A stretch of 64,000 bases of DNA from Pseudidiomarina sediminum DSM 21906 (GTDB taxonomy: Bacteria; Pseudomonadota; Gammaproteobacteria; Enterobacterales; Alteromonadaceae), in the NCBI RefSeq assembly GCF_000423165.1, contig NZ_KE383983.1, forward strand, positions 517,965-581,964, read 5' to 3'. The notes beneath the pieces were generated by a model, which searched no databases, had not been told where the DNA came from, and saw only the letters and a list, made by a program, of their open reading frames with translations. Each line of letters starts with the position of its first letter. Position 1 is the stretch's first letter. Shown piece after piece: positions 54,960 to 62,430 of the stretch. A program made the translations under genes and the position numbers.

Positions 54960-56647
54960 GTGTAACTAACGTTTCGCAACTCTTTACAGAGCGCTTTCGT
55001 GTCAGTGAAGACGACATGGCCAAAGCGCTCCAGTTCCAGACCCGTAACGGCGGTCAGTTGGAACAGATTTTAGTGCGTATGGGCGCATTGAGCTCAGAGT
55101 TCTTGCCTGCCTATTACGCCGAAGTTTATGAGCTTGAGCAGTTGGATGAAGAAGCTTTGCAACAGCTGCTCGACAATGATGCCCATTGGCAGCAATTGCA
55201 AGAACAGCTCGACCGTGGTTTGGTGGATGCCTGTCTTGAACATGCTTGTGTTCCCGTACACATCGAAGACGCCCAGTTGCGTTGCGCCTGTACCAACCCA
55301 AGCCAAGCAACCTTACTTGAATTTGTCGCCAAGCAACAACATCCAGCTGTGGATTTGGTGTTGGTCGGTGAAGACAGCTTCAATCAGTTGCAGAGTCGTT
55401 TGCAGCAAGAGTCGGAAAATACGGCGACCAGTGCCGGATTAACCATGCTTGAAGAAGACCGTTTGCGTGAGATGGCATCGGAAGCGCCGACGGTAAACTT
55501 GCTCAATAACTTAATGGCGAAAGCCTTGCGCCGTCGTGCTTCAGATATGCATATCGAGCCATGGAAAGGCAAAGGGCGAGTGCGCTATCGCATTGATGGC
55601 GTGCTACATGAAGCTGATTTTATTCCCATGCACATGGTACTGCCGGTAGTGACCCGCTTGAAGTTGCTATCGAGTATGGATATTGCTGAAAAACGTCGCC
55701 CACAAGATGGCAAAATTGAATTACGCATTGACGGTTTAAACGTCGATGTGCGGGTGTCGGCCTTGCCGGTTGGTGAAGGCGAGAGTGTGGTGATGCGTTT
55801 CTTACTGCAGGACAACCTTGCGTATGACGTGAAAACTTTAGGCATTGAGCCCGACGTTGAAGCGGAACTGCTGCGTGATATTCAAGCAACCTCGGGCGTT
55901 ATTTTGCTGACCGGTCCAACCGGTTCTGGTAAAACCACCAGTTTGTACTCATTCCTGTCACGCCGCAATGAGCCGGATGTGAAGATCATTACCATTGAAG
56001 ACCCGGTTGAGTACCAGCTCGATGGTATTAACCAAGTACACGTCCAGAGCGAGATTGGTTTTACCTTTGCCAACGCGCTGCGGTCCGTAGTGCGACAAGA
56101 CCCTGACATTATCATGGTTGGTGAGATCCGTGATGCCGAAACCGCAGGCATTGCCTTGCAATCGGCGCTCACGGGGCACCTCGTGTTCAGTACCTTGCAC
56201 ACCAACGATGCGGCAAGTGCGTACACGCGTTTGCTTGATCTTGGCGTTGAAGAGTTTTTATTGGCCGCAGCCATCAAAGTCATCGTTGGTCAGCGTTTAG
56301 CACGTAAATTGTGCCCGCATTGTAAGCAGCCTGATGCCGAAGCTCATGAAGCCTTTGCGAAAATGAAAATGGACTGGTTGCTGGAACGTTTTGACGTTAC
56401 CCCACAACTGCAGCGTGCGGTCGGTTGTGAGCATTGTGCCCATACCGGCTATGCGGGCCGTGTTGCCCTCATTGAATACATGCGTTGTGACGAGCAATTG
56501 ACCGAGTTACTTGGCCAGTCTGAATTTCTTACCAAAGCACGCCGCTTGAATCGCGAACGGGGTTATCGCAACTTGCTCGAAGACGGCGTCTTGAAAGCCT
56601 TGCGTGGCGAAACCACCTTGGCCGAAGTAGTGAGGGTTGCAGGCTAA
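54956..56647 (+). CDS. gspE: Type II secretion ATPase GspE (system 2)
   Basis: A 563-residue ATPase, about 75 residues longer than the system 1 protein because of a full N-terminal T2SSE_N domain (FTERFRVSEDDMAKALQFQT). In length and layout it resembles Xanthomonas XpsE. The Walker A motif is [18 protein letters not shown] near residue 318; Walker B is DPDIIMVGEIRDAETAG and the His box TGHLVFSTLHTND. A tetracysteine zinc motif is seen as LCPHCK and VGCEHCAHTGYAGR. It overlaps gspG and gspF. Confidence 0.94.
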   Translation: MSVTNVSQLFTERFRVSEDDMAKALQFQTRNGGQLEQILVRMGALSSEFLPAYYAEVYELEQLDEEALQQLLDNDAHWQQLQEQLDRGLVDACLEHACVPVHIEDAQLRCACTNPSQATLLEFVAKQQHPAVDLVLVGEDSFNQLQSRLQQESENTATSAGLTMLEEDRLREMASEAPTVNLLNNLMAKALRRRASDMHIEPWKGKGRVRYRIDGVLHEADFIPMHMVLPVVTRLKLLSSMDIAEKRRPQDGKIELRIDGLNVDVRVSALPVGEGESVVMRFLLQDNLAYDVKTLGIEPDVEAELLRDIQATSGVILLTGPTGSGKTTSLYSFLSRRNEPDVKIITIEDPVEYQLDGINQVHVQSEIGFTFANALRSVVRQDPDIIMVGEIRDAETAGIALQSALTGHLVFSTLHTNDAASAYTRLLDLGVEEFLLAAAIKVIVGQRLARKLCPHCKQPDAEAHEAFAKMKMDWLLERFDVTPQLQRAVGCEHCAHTGYAGRVALIEYMRCDEQLTELLGQSEFLTKARRLNRERGYRNLLEDGVLKALRGETTLAEVVRVAG

Positions 56648-57846
56648 TGGCTTGGTTTACCTACGTTGCTTATAACCCTAGCGGGGTCGAACAGAAAGGC
56701 CGTATTGATGCGGTCGATCTGGAAACCGCACGGGCGCGCTTAGAAAAGCAACAGCTGCTTATTGCCGATCTGAAAGAAGCGTCGACCGGCTTAAATGCCA
56801 ATGTGTTTGGTGATGCTGGCTTGAACCTCAGCGATGTTGAGTTCTTTACCGCCGAGCTGAGTTTGCTGCTGACCTCTGGTCTGCGGGTCGACAAGGGCCT
56901 TGAAATTCTTTTACACAACGTTGAAAAACCAGCGTTACGTGAACTCCTCAAGGATGTGCTACAGGAGCTCAAGCAGGGGCATAAGTTGTCCGATAGCTTA
57001 GCCAAATTCCCGGTATTTAGCTCGTTGTACATTGGTCTAGTGCAAATCGCCGAAGAAACTGGCGAGTTGGAAAGTACCTTTCAACGATTGGCCGAAGAGC
57101 TGCATTACCAGATGGAGCTGCGCGAGAAAATTAAGCAAGCTCTCGTATATCCGGCAGTGATTTTGACCGTGTGTATCGCTGCCATCGTGTTTATTTTTAA
57201 TTTTGTGGTGCCAAACCTCACGACCTTGTTCCAAGATCAAGAAAACCTACCTGGCTACACCGTAGCGTTGCTCGCAGTGAGTGATTTCTTTACGGATTAC
57301 CAACTATGGCTTGGATTAGGTATCGTAGTTGGCGCTATTGCCCTCTGGAAATACCGTGACCAACCGGCGATACAGCGGCTTGGCAGTTGGTGTCGCGAAC
57401 ACCTGCCAGTGGTCGCTGGTGCGAACTTACTGGTGGAGCGTATTCGTTTTAATGCCGCCTTGCATATTATGTTGAATTCGGGCGTCGCCATTGACCGCAG
57501 TATGAAGTTAGCAAGTAAAACCTTGCGTACTACTTCGTTGCAAGCAGAGGTGGCGCGTGCCGCAGAACGCATGAATCGCGGCGAAAGTTTAGCGGAGTGT
57601 TTGGGTGAGTCGCGTTTGTATCCACCGTACTTTGCAGCCTTGCTGAGTATTGGTGAAGAAAGTGGTGAGCTGGCGCGGGTGTTTGGCGAGATTGCTGATC
57701 GCTCGCGACGTACCTTCTACAGTTGGGTCACGCGCTTCACAAGCTTGCTTGAGCCGGCGTTGATTTTGTTTATGGGAGCTGTGGTGGGCTCGGTGGTTGT
57801 GGTCATGATGTTGAGTATCTCGGCCGTCACAGACATGCAGATATGA
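56647..57846 (+). CDS. gspF: Type II secretion platform protein GspF (system 2)
   Basis: A 399-residue inner-membrane platform protein with two T2SSF domains. The first ends in a helix YPAVILTVCIAAIVFIFNFV, and the C-terminal helix is ALILFMGAVVGSVVVVMML. The N-terminus (MAWFTYVAYNPSGVEQKGRI) is typical. It overlaps gspE by one base (TAATG) and the next pseudopilin by four. Confidence 0.93.
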   Translation: MAWFTYVAYNPSGVEQKGRIDAVDLETARARLEKQQLLIADLKEASTGLNANVFGDAGLNLSDVEFFTAELSLLLTSGLRVDKGLEILLHNVEKPALRELLKDVLQELKQGHKLSDSLAKFPVFSSLYIGLVQIAEETGELESTFQRLAEELHYQMELREKIKQALVYPAVILTVCIAAIVFIFNFVVPNLTTLFQDQENLPGYTVALLAVSDFFTDYQLWLGLGIVVGAIALWKYRDQPAIQRLGSWCREHLPVVAGANLLVERIRFNAALHIMLNSGVAIDRSMKLASKTLRTTSLQAEVARAAERMNRGESLAECLGESRLYPPYFAALLSIGEESGELARVFGEIADRSRRTFYSWVTRFTSLLEPALILFMGAVVGSVVVVMMLSISAVTDMQI

Positions 57847-58280
57847 CGCCAAGAATTCGAGGTTTCACCCTCATTGAGTTACTGGTGGTGATGGCCATTA
57901 TTGCTATCGCTGCAACTCTGATTGGCCCTGTTGCCATCAACCAATATGAGCGCAGCAAGCAAACAGCAGAGCGTGAGCAACTGCTACGCATGCTTGATCA
58001 GTACAGTTTCCTTTCTTACAGCCGCAACCAAGACTATTGGGTGCGCACCGAAGCACAAACCCTGCGTGTCTTTGACCAGAGCAATGCTGAGCAAGCAGTG
58101 TACAGCCACGACTTTGAGTACCTGCACTTCGATGTTCGGGAGTGGCGTGTGAACCGCCACGGTTTTTGGTTTCCAGCGGAGTTCTTCTGGCGTGAAGGTG
58201 AACGCGAACGTACCTCTACATTGAATATGCCGCTGGTTGAGGAAACATTGGCGGAGGTGCCCCATGCAGGCGCGCGCTAA
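57843..58280 (+). CDS. gspH: Minor pseudopilin, GspH-type (system 2)
   Basis: A 145-residue pseudopilin. The prepilin site is RG-FTLIELLVVMAIIAIAA. The globular part is small and not easily assigned; GspH is given by its position between gspF and gspI. It overlaps both neighbours. Confidence 0.8.
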   Translation: MTPRIRGFTLIELLVVMAIIAIAATLIGPVAINQYERSKQTAEREQLLRMLDQYSFLSYSRNQDYWVRTEAQTLRVFDQSNAEQAVYSHDFEYLHFDVREWRVNRHGFWFPAEFFWREGERERTSTLNMPLVEETLAEVPHAGAR

Positions 58281-58704
58281 CGGCTTCACCCTGATTGAAA
58301 TTTTGGTCGCCTTGACCATTTTGTTTGCCGCTGTGGTCACCGGCATGCTTGCGTTTCAGAACAACATGCAAAACTCAGTCAAAGCGGCAGAGGTCATGCA
58401 TGTGTTGTCGCAAGTCGAAGCGGCACGGAGTTCGATTCGTTTTACCTTGCAGCATGGCGAGGAGACCCGCGGTACAGATCTTTACACCCAAGATGTGAAG
58501 ATTGACTGGCAAGCCGAGCAAGTCGCCTATTTGCCGCCAGCGCCTTATTTTGACGAAGGGCTAGGGGCTGCCAATACCTTCGCACCACGTTATCAATTGT
58601 ATGCAATCACTTTGCGCATGAGCTATGGCTCAACGGCGCGTGAGTTTCATTATGAGGAGCTGGTATGGGACGAGCAAATGCGTCAAGCCGCGGCTTCACC
58701 TTAA
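58264..58704 (+). CDS. gspI: Minor pseudopilin, GspI-type (system 2)
   Basis: A 146-residue pseudopilin. GGAGGTG just ahead supports the ATG at 58264 (MQARANG-FTLIEILVALTI), which leaves a seven-residue leader. It is longer than the system 1 GspI. Assignment as GspI rests on order. It overlaps the genes on both sides. Confidence 0.8.
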   Translation: MQARANGFTLIEILVALTILFAAVVTGMLAFQNNMQNSVKAAEVMHVLSQVEAARSSIRFTLQHGEETRGTDLYTQDVKIDWQAEQVAYLPPAPYFDEGLGAANTFAPRYQLYAITLRMSYGSTAREFHYEELVWDEQMRQAAASP

Positions 58705-59354
58705 TTGAAACATTGGTTGCCATGGTGCTGCTGAGCTTACTGATGATCAGCGGCACCCTCGCATATGACTATTTCATGCAAAACTGGCAGCGCAATAAAG
58801 GGCTTTCAGATAGCACCCTTGAGCGCCATCACTTGTTAAGTCTGGTGCAAAAAGTCACGCAGAACACGTACGCAAAAGCAGTACAAGAAGGTGATGGTGA
58901 CTATGGCTTCTATTTTCTAGGCCGCGAAAATGGCTTTACCGCAGTGTCGCGGATCAGCGTGCAAAATCCTTCTGCAAGTGCCGTCTACCGAATCTTTCGT
59001 GAGCCCGATGGGCAGGGAAATTATCAACTGGTCTACGAAGAAGCCGTGTTGCAAAGCAGCGCTCTGGTGGATGCGAGCCAAGAGTTGCCGTTTAACTTTC
59101 GGCGGGTGCTGTACAGCAATGTGAGCGCAATTGACTTTAATTATTACGGCTATGCCTCTTTGACCGAGCGTAACATGACCGTCGCCGCCGATATGGGAGA
59201 TACCTACAGCCTTGAGTGGTTTAATGACTACGATGGTATGCAGCGCTTTTTACACCCGCAGGCGATACAAGTGGATATGAATGGTTTTTATTGGTTCATT
59301 GAAGTGCCGGATGCGGTGGAAGAAGCTTTATCGAGGTACATTCGCGATGTCTAA
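58665..59354 (+). CDS. gspJ: Minor pseudopilin, GspJ-type (system 2)
   Basis: A 229-residue pseudopilin. The prepilin site is SRG-FTLIETLVAMVLLSLLM. A larger beta-rich globular domain, with YGFYFLGRENGFTAVSRISV, fits GspJ. GAGGAGC lies ahead of the ATG inside the previous gene. It overlaps gspK. Confidence 0.82.
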   Translation: MGRANASSRGFTLIETLVAMVLLSLLMISGTLAYDYFMQNWQRNKGLSDSTLERHHLLSLVQKVTQNTYAKAVQEGDGDYGFYFLGRENGFTAVSRISVQNPSASAVYRIFREPDGQGNYQLVYEEAVLQSSALVDASQELPFNFRRVLYSNVSAIDFNYYGYASLTERNMTVAADMGDTYSLEWFNDYDGMQRFLHPQAIQVDMNGFYWFIEVPDAVEEALSRYIRDV

Positions 59355-60207
59355 TCTGAATTTTCAACGTCAGCAAGGAATGGCATTGTTTCAGGTGTTG
59401 CTGATGGTGGCCATTATTAGCGTACTGCTGATCATCATGAGTCAGCAAACGCAAAGCTCAGTGGCACGCGCCCAAGCCATGCAGCAGCAAGTTGAGAGCC
59501 AACTGGCATTAGAATCGTCCGCAGCATACGTGGATAGCTTATTGCTGAGTAACGAGTGGTTATCTGCCCGCGGTGATGACAGTCACCCATTACATCATAT
59601 TAATTTTTATGGCGGCAAAACTGCGATCGCCTTGCCTGAACGCCCAGCTTACGCGGCATTAAACTACCAGGTCAGTTTGCAACTGCAAAACGAAGCGAGC
59701 TTATTCGACATCAATTACCGCCCCAATGACGTCCACCAATTACTGTTGCAGCAAGGTGTCGAGCGAGCCGAGGCCGACGCGATGATCCGCGAGCTTAAAG
59801 ATTATTTGCAACAGCCTGGTGCGATGCTGATCCAGCAACTTGGCGATCTCTTACAGCTTTCATTATGGGATGTCGCGACCCTTGAGCGTATTGCGCCTTT
59901 TGTTTCGGTAAACGCTCCTACCTTCAACCCTGTCTGGGCCCCCGATGAGCTGCTGCCCGTATTGCTTAGCCAAGGGCAAGCTGATACTATCCGCTCATTA
60001 CGAAAAACTAACGAAATTTCTGCAGGCCTGCTACAAGAATTCGCTGCTGAAGGCGATGTCCTCGACAGTGGTATCTTTCCAGGGGGAAGTCAGCGCGTGC
60101 GCTTAACCTCAGAAGTGACGGGTTTGCAGCTTTATCGTGAAGTAGATTATCGCCCACGGCACCCAAGTCCGCTGCGGCGACACGCCAAGCAGTTTCGACA
60201 AGAATAA
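59347..60207 (+). CDS. gspK: Minor pseudopilin, GspK-type (system 2)
   Basis: A 286-residue tip pseudopilin by the ATG at 59347 (MSNLNFQRQQG). The prepilin site is QG-MALFQVLLMVAIISVLL; residue 5 is Gln, not Glu, as expected of GspK. The alpha domain carries EASLFDINYRPNDVHQLLLQ and a saposin-like PGAMLIQQLGDLLQL stretch. It is shorter than the system 1 GspK by about 70 residues. Confidence 0.85.
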   Translation: MSNLNFQRQQGMALFQVLLMVAIISVLLIIMSQQTQSSVARAQAMQQQVESQLALESSAAYVDSLLLSNEWLSARGDDSHPLHHINFYGGKTAIALPERPAYAALNYQVSLQLQNEASLFDINYRPNDVHQLLLQQGVERAEADAMIRELKDYLQQPGAMLIQQLGDLLQLSLWDVATLERIAPFVSVNAPTFNPVWAPDELLPVLLSQGQADTIRSLRKTNEISAGLLQEFAAEGDVLDSGIFPGGSQRVRLTSEVTGLQLYREVDYRPRHPSPLRRHAKQFRQE

Positions 60208-60219
60208 TGATAACCAACA

Positions 60220-61338
60220 ATGCCAGAAACAACGACGACAGCTAAGGCTTCATCCTCGACCCAGCGCCTCAAGAGCGGCTTGGCGCAGCTCGTATGGCGT
60301 GTCAATGAACGCCTCGAGTGGTTCAAAGGGAGTGCGGAGCAGCCTGAAACCGCCCCAAAGCGTCGTTGCGCCTGTGTCGTACTCGCGCGCGGACTCTATC
60401 AAGAGAACTGGCAGAGCTTTAACATTCGCTCGTATAAAGCACTGCGCAAAATCCTTAAGCAAAAAGCGCAACCGCGCCAATTGTTTTACATTGGTCCTTG
60501 GCAGGATAGCCAACGTCAGGTCTTAACCATTACCTTAAGTGAGCAAGCCCAGCCGTTGTTGCTCAAGGCGTGGCTAGTTTTCCCTGAGTCGTTGGTAGTA
60601 AGTGCTGCCGTGTCGCCTGGTTTGTACGAAGTAAATAGTTCGCAACAAAGCTACTTCCTCTTTAAGACCGAGCAACGCTGGCAAACCTTGCTACGCTCGA
60701 AGCTGGTCAACGACGCCACCAAAGCTAAATTGGCGCTTGGCTGCAGTGAGCAAACTGCGGCACAGCCATTGTCCCAGGGGCAAGTGTCGGCGTTATGTGC
60801 GCGCGGCGTTGCGCAAGTCGGTAGTTTGTATTGGCAGCAAGCATTGCAGCAACCCCAGAGTGGCCAACAACGACAACTGCCATGGCAGCAGCTGGGCGTA
60901 AGCTTAGCGGTCGTCGCTGCCTTGTACCTTGCCCTAAGTAGTGGCTATTTGCTGCTTAAGCAAACGTGGGTGACCCAACGCTTAGCCGAAGTAACACCGC
61001 AGGTCTCAGAATTGCTCACCGCACAGAATCAATTTCAGCAAGCCACCAGTAGTCTCGATGAGCTGCAACGTAGTTTTGTGGATGATGAGCGCATTAATAA
61101 TTTTTGGCGCATGGTCGCAGCCTTGCCTGATGACAGTGTCTCGCTGACGTATATGACATTAACGGACAGTAAACTGGTGATCGGCGGTACCGCTATTGAT
61201 GCGCTGCAACTCCTGAAAGACTTGCATGCCTTGCCCCAGGTAGAAAAAGCTGAGTTTGCCTCACCAGTGCGCGACAATCGCGGAGTGCAACAGTTTCGTA
61301 TTGATGTCGTGCTGAAAGCTGGAGGAGCAACCTCATGA
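60220..61338 (+). CDS. gspL: GspL-like inner-membrane protein (system 2)
   Basis: A 372-residue protein, near the length of XpsL (373 from memory). A cytoplasmic part of about 225 residues does not show a clear actin-like fold by eye. A transmembrane helix (LGVSLAVVAALYLALSSGYL) is near residues 228-247, then a periplasmic PilN-like part (DELQRSFVDDERINNFWRMV, DSVSLTYMTLTDSKLVIGG). GspL is assigned by position and topology. ATGCCAG start at 60220 has little ribosome site. Confidence 0.78.
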   Translation: MPETTTTAKASSSTQRLKSGLAQLVWRVNERLEWFKGSAEQPETAPKRRCACVVLARGLYQENWQSFNIRSYKALRKILKQKAQPRQLFYIGPWQDSQRQVLTITLSEQAQPLLLKAWLVFPESLVVSAAVSPGLYEVNSSQQSYFLFKTEQRWQTLLRSKLVNDATKAKLALGCSEQTAAQPLSQGQVSALCARGVAQVGSLYWQQALQQPQSGQQRQLPWQQLGVSLAVVAALYLALSSGYLLLKQTWVTQRLAEVTPQVSELLTAQNQFQQATSSLDELQRSFVDDERINNFWRMVAALPDDSVSLTYMTLTDSKLVIGGTAIDALQLLKDLHALPQVEKAEFASPVRDNRGVQQFRIDVVLKAGGATS

Positions 61339-61901
61339 CGAGCTCTCAGCGTAATTTATTGTTAATTGCCGCAGTACTTGCTGCGTTGCAATTTATCGTG
61401 AAGCCGTTGCTGGCCTGGCAAGAGGACGTAAATCTAACCCTAACGCTTGAGCAGGGACGTTTAGAGCGCTCAGAACAATTGCTCGTGAATGCTGAGCGTG
61501 TGCGCCAAGCCGCAAATGACGCACAAGCAGCCCAACAAACCATGTTGGCGCAGTTCCCGGTGGCCACCGAGGCGACGTTAACGCAAATTCAGTTGCAAGG
61601 CGCCATCGAAGCAGTCTTTCGCAAGCATGGCCTACGTATAGAAGAGTTTAGTTGGCTAACGGGGTTACAGCCGAAAAACGCAAGCCTGTCGCAATTGCGT
61701 AGTAAGCTGGTGGTTTCTGGTGCCATGACGAACATTGCACAGGCACATTTTGAACTCATGCAAAGCATGCCGACCATCGCTCAAGAAGATATTGAATTGC
61801 GTCAATTAAATCGCCGTGGCAGTCGTGGTGGCGTGCGCTTAACCGTGATGCTCAACGTTGCTGTGCAAAACAGTGATAGTCTAGAGGGAGCCTCATCGTG
61901 A
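61335..61901 (+). CDS. gspM: GspM-like inner-membrane protein (system 2)
   Basis: A 188-residue bitopic protein with an N-terminal helix (LLLIAAVLAALQFIVKPLLA), a coiled-coil stretch (EQGRLERSEQLLVNAERVRQ) and a PilO/GspM-like ferredoxin fold (FRKHGLRIEEFSW). GGAGGAGCAACC precedes the ATG. It overlaps gspL and the next gene by four bases each. Confidence 0.78.
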   Translation: MTSSQRNLLLIAAVLAALQFIVKPLLAWQEDVNLTLTLEQGRLERSEQLLVNAERVRQAANDAQAAQQTMLAQFPVATEATLTQIQLQGAIEAVFRKHGLRIEEFSWLTGLQPKNASLSQLRSKLVVSGAMTNIAQAHFELMQSMPTIAQEDIELRQLNRRGSRGGVRLTVMLNVAVQNSDSLEGASS

Positions 61902-62407
61902 AGTTTTGGACGCAACTCGCCCCGATGGTCAAAGTTGCCATTATCTTGACGGTATTGCTGTGCGTGTATGATTTCAGCCAGCGGGTCATGATTACGACGG
62001 ACGTTAATACACGTAATGTCAATGACTTTGATGCCAGTCGCTATCAAGTTCCAACACTGAGCCAAGCGAGTGAAGTAACCGCATGGCTCGAAGCTCGTGC
62101 GCAAGCGCAAGAACAACAGCAAGTTGAAGAAACAGCGCCAGAAGAAGCGAAGACACCTCTCATTGAAGGCGGCGTCAACCTTGGTGAAATGCGCGTGCGT
62201 GTGCGTGGCATTTATAGCCCCGCACAAAGCTCAGAACAAATTGCTTTGCTTGAAGCACAACACCTGACCGAACGCTCACTGGAATTAACCGAAGTGACCC
62301 AAGGCTATGTGCTGGAAAATTACGAAGTGACCAAGATTAACGTTGGTAGTGTCACCTTCACTGGTGCTGATGGCAGCACCGTAGTGATTCCGGTGTTTGA
62401 CTATTAA
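61898..62407 (+). CDS. gspC: GspC-like (XpsN-type) protein (system 2)
   Basis: A 169-residue protein with one N-terminal helix (VKVAIILTVLLCVYDF), a Gln/Glu-rich linker (QAQEQQQVEETAPEEAKTPL) and an HR-like domain (MRVRVRGIYSPAQSSEQIAL, then VTFTGADGSTVVIPVF). It has no PDZ domain, unlike the GspC of system 1. It sits just before the secretin, where Xanthomonas has XpsN. PilP of type IV pili is similar in shape. Confidence 0.76.
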   Translation: MKFWTQLAPMVKVAIILTVLLCVYDFSQRVMITTDVNTRNVNDFDASRYQVPTLSQASEVTAWLEARAQAQEQQQVEETAPEEAKTPLIEGGVNLGEMRVRVRGIYSPAQSSEQIALLEAQHLTERSLELTEVTQGYVLENYEVTKINVGSVTFTGADGSTVVIPVFDY

Positions 62408-62430
62408 CGACGACAGCAGACGAGGAAGAT

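Noticed and set aside
55882-56283. 133-codon minus-strand frame opposite the second gspE
   Set aside because: It lies fully within the conserved ATPase domain of gspE and shows no family features; a shadow of a strongly biased gene.
59347-60207. Loss of Glu5 in the GspK-type pseudopilin as a defect
   Set aside because: GspK proteins normally lack Glu5; the system 1 GspK also has a different residue there.
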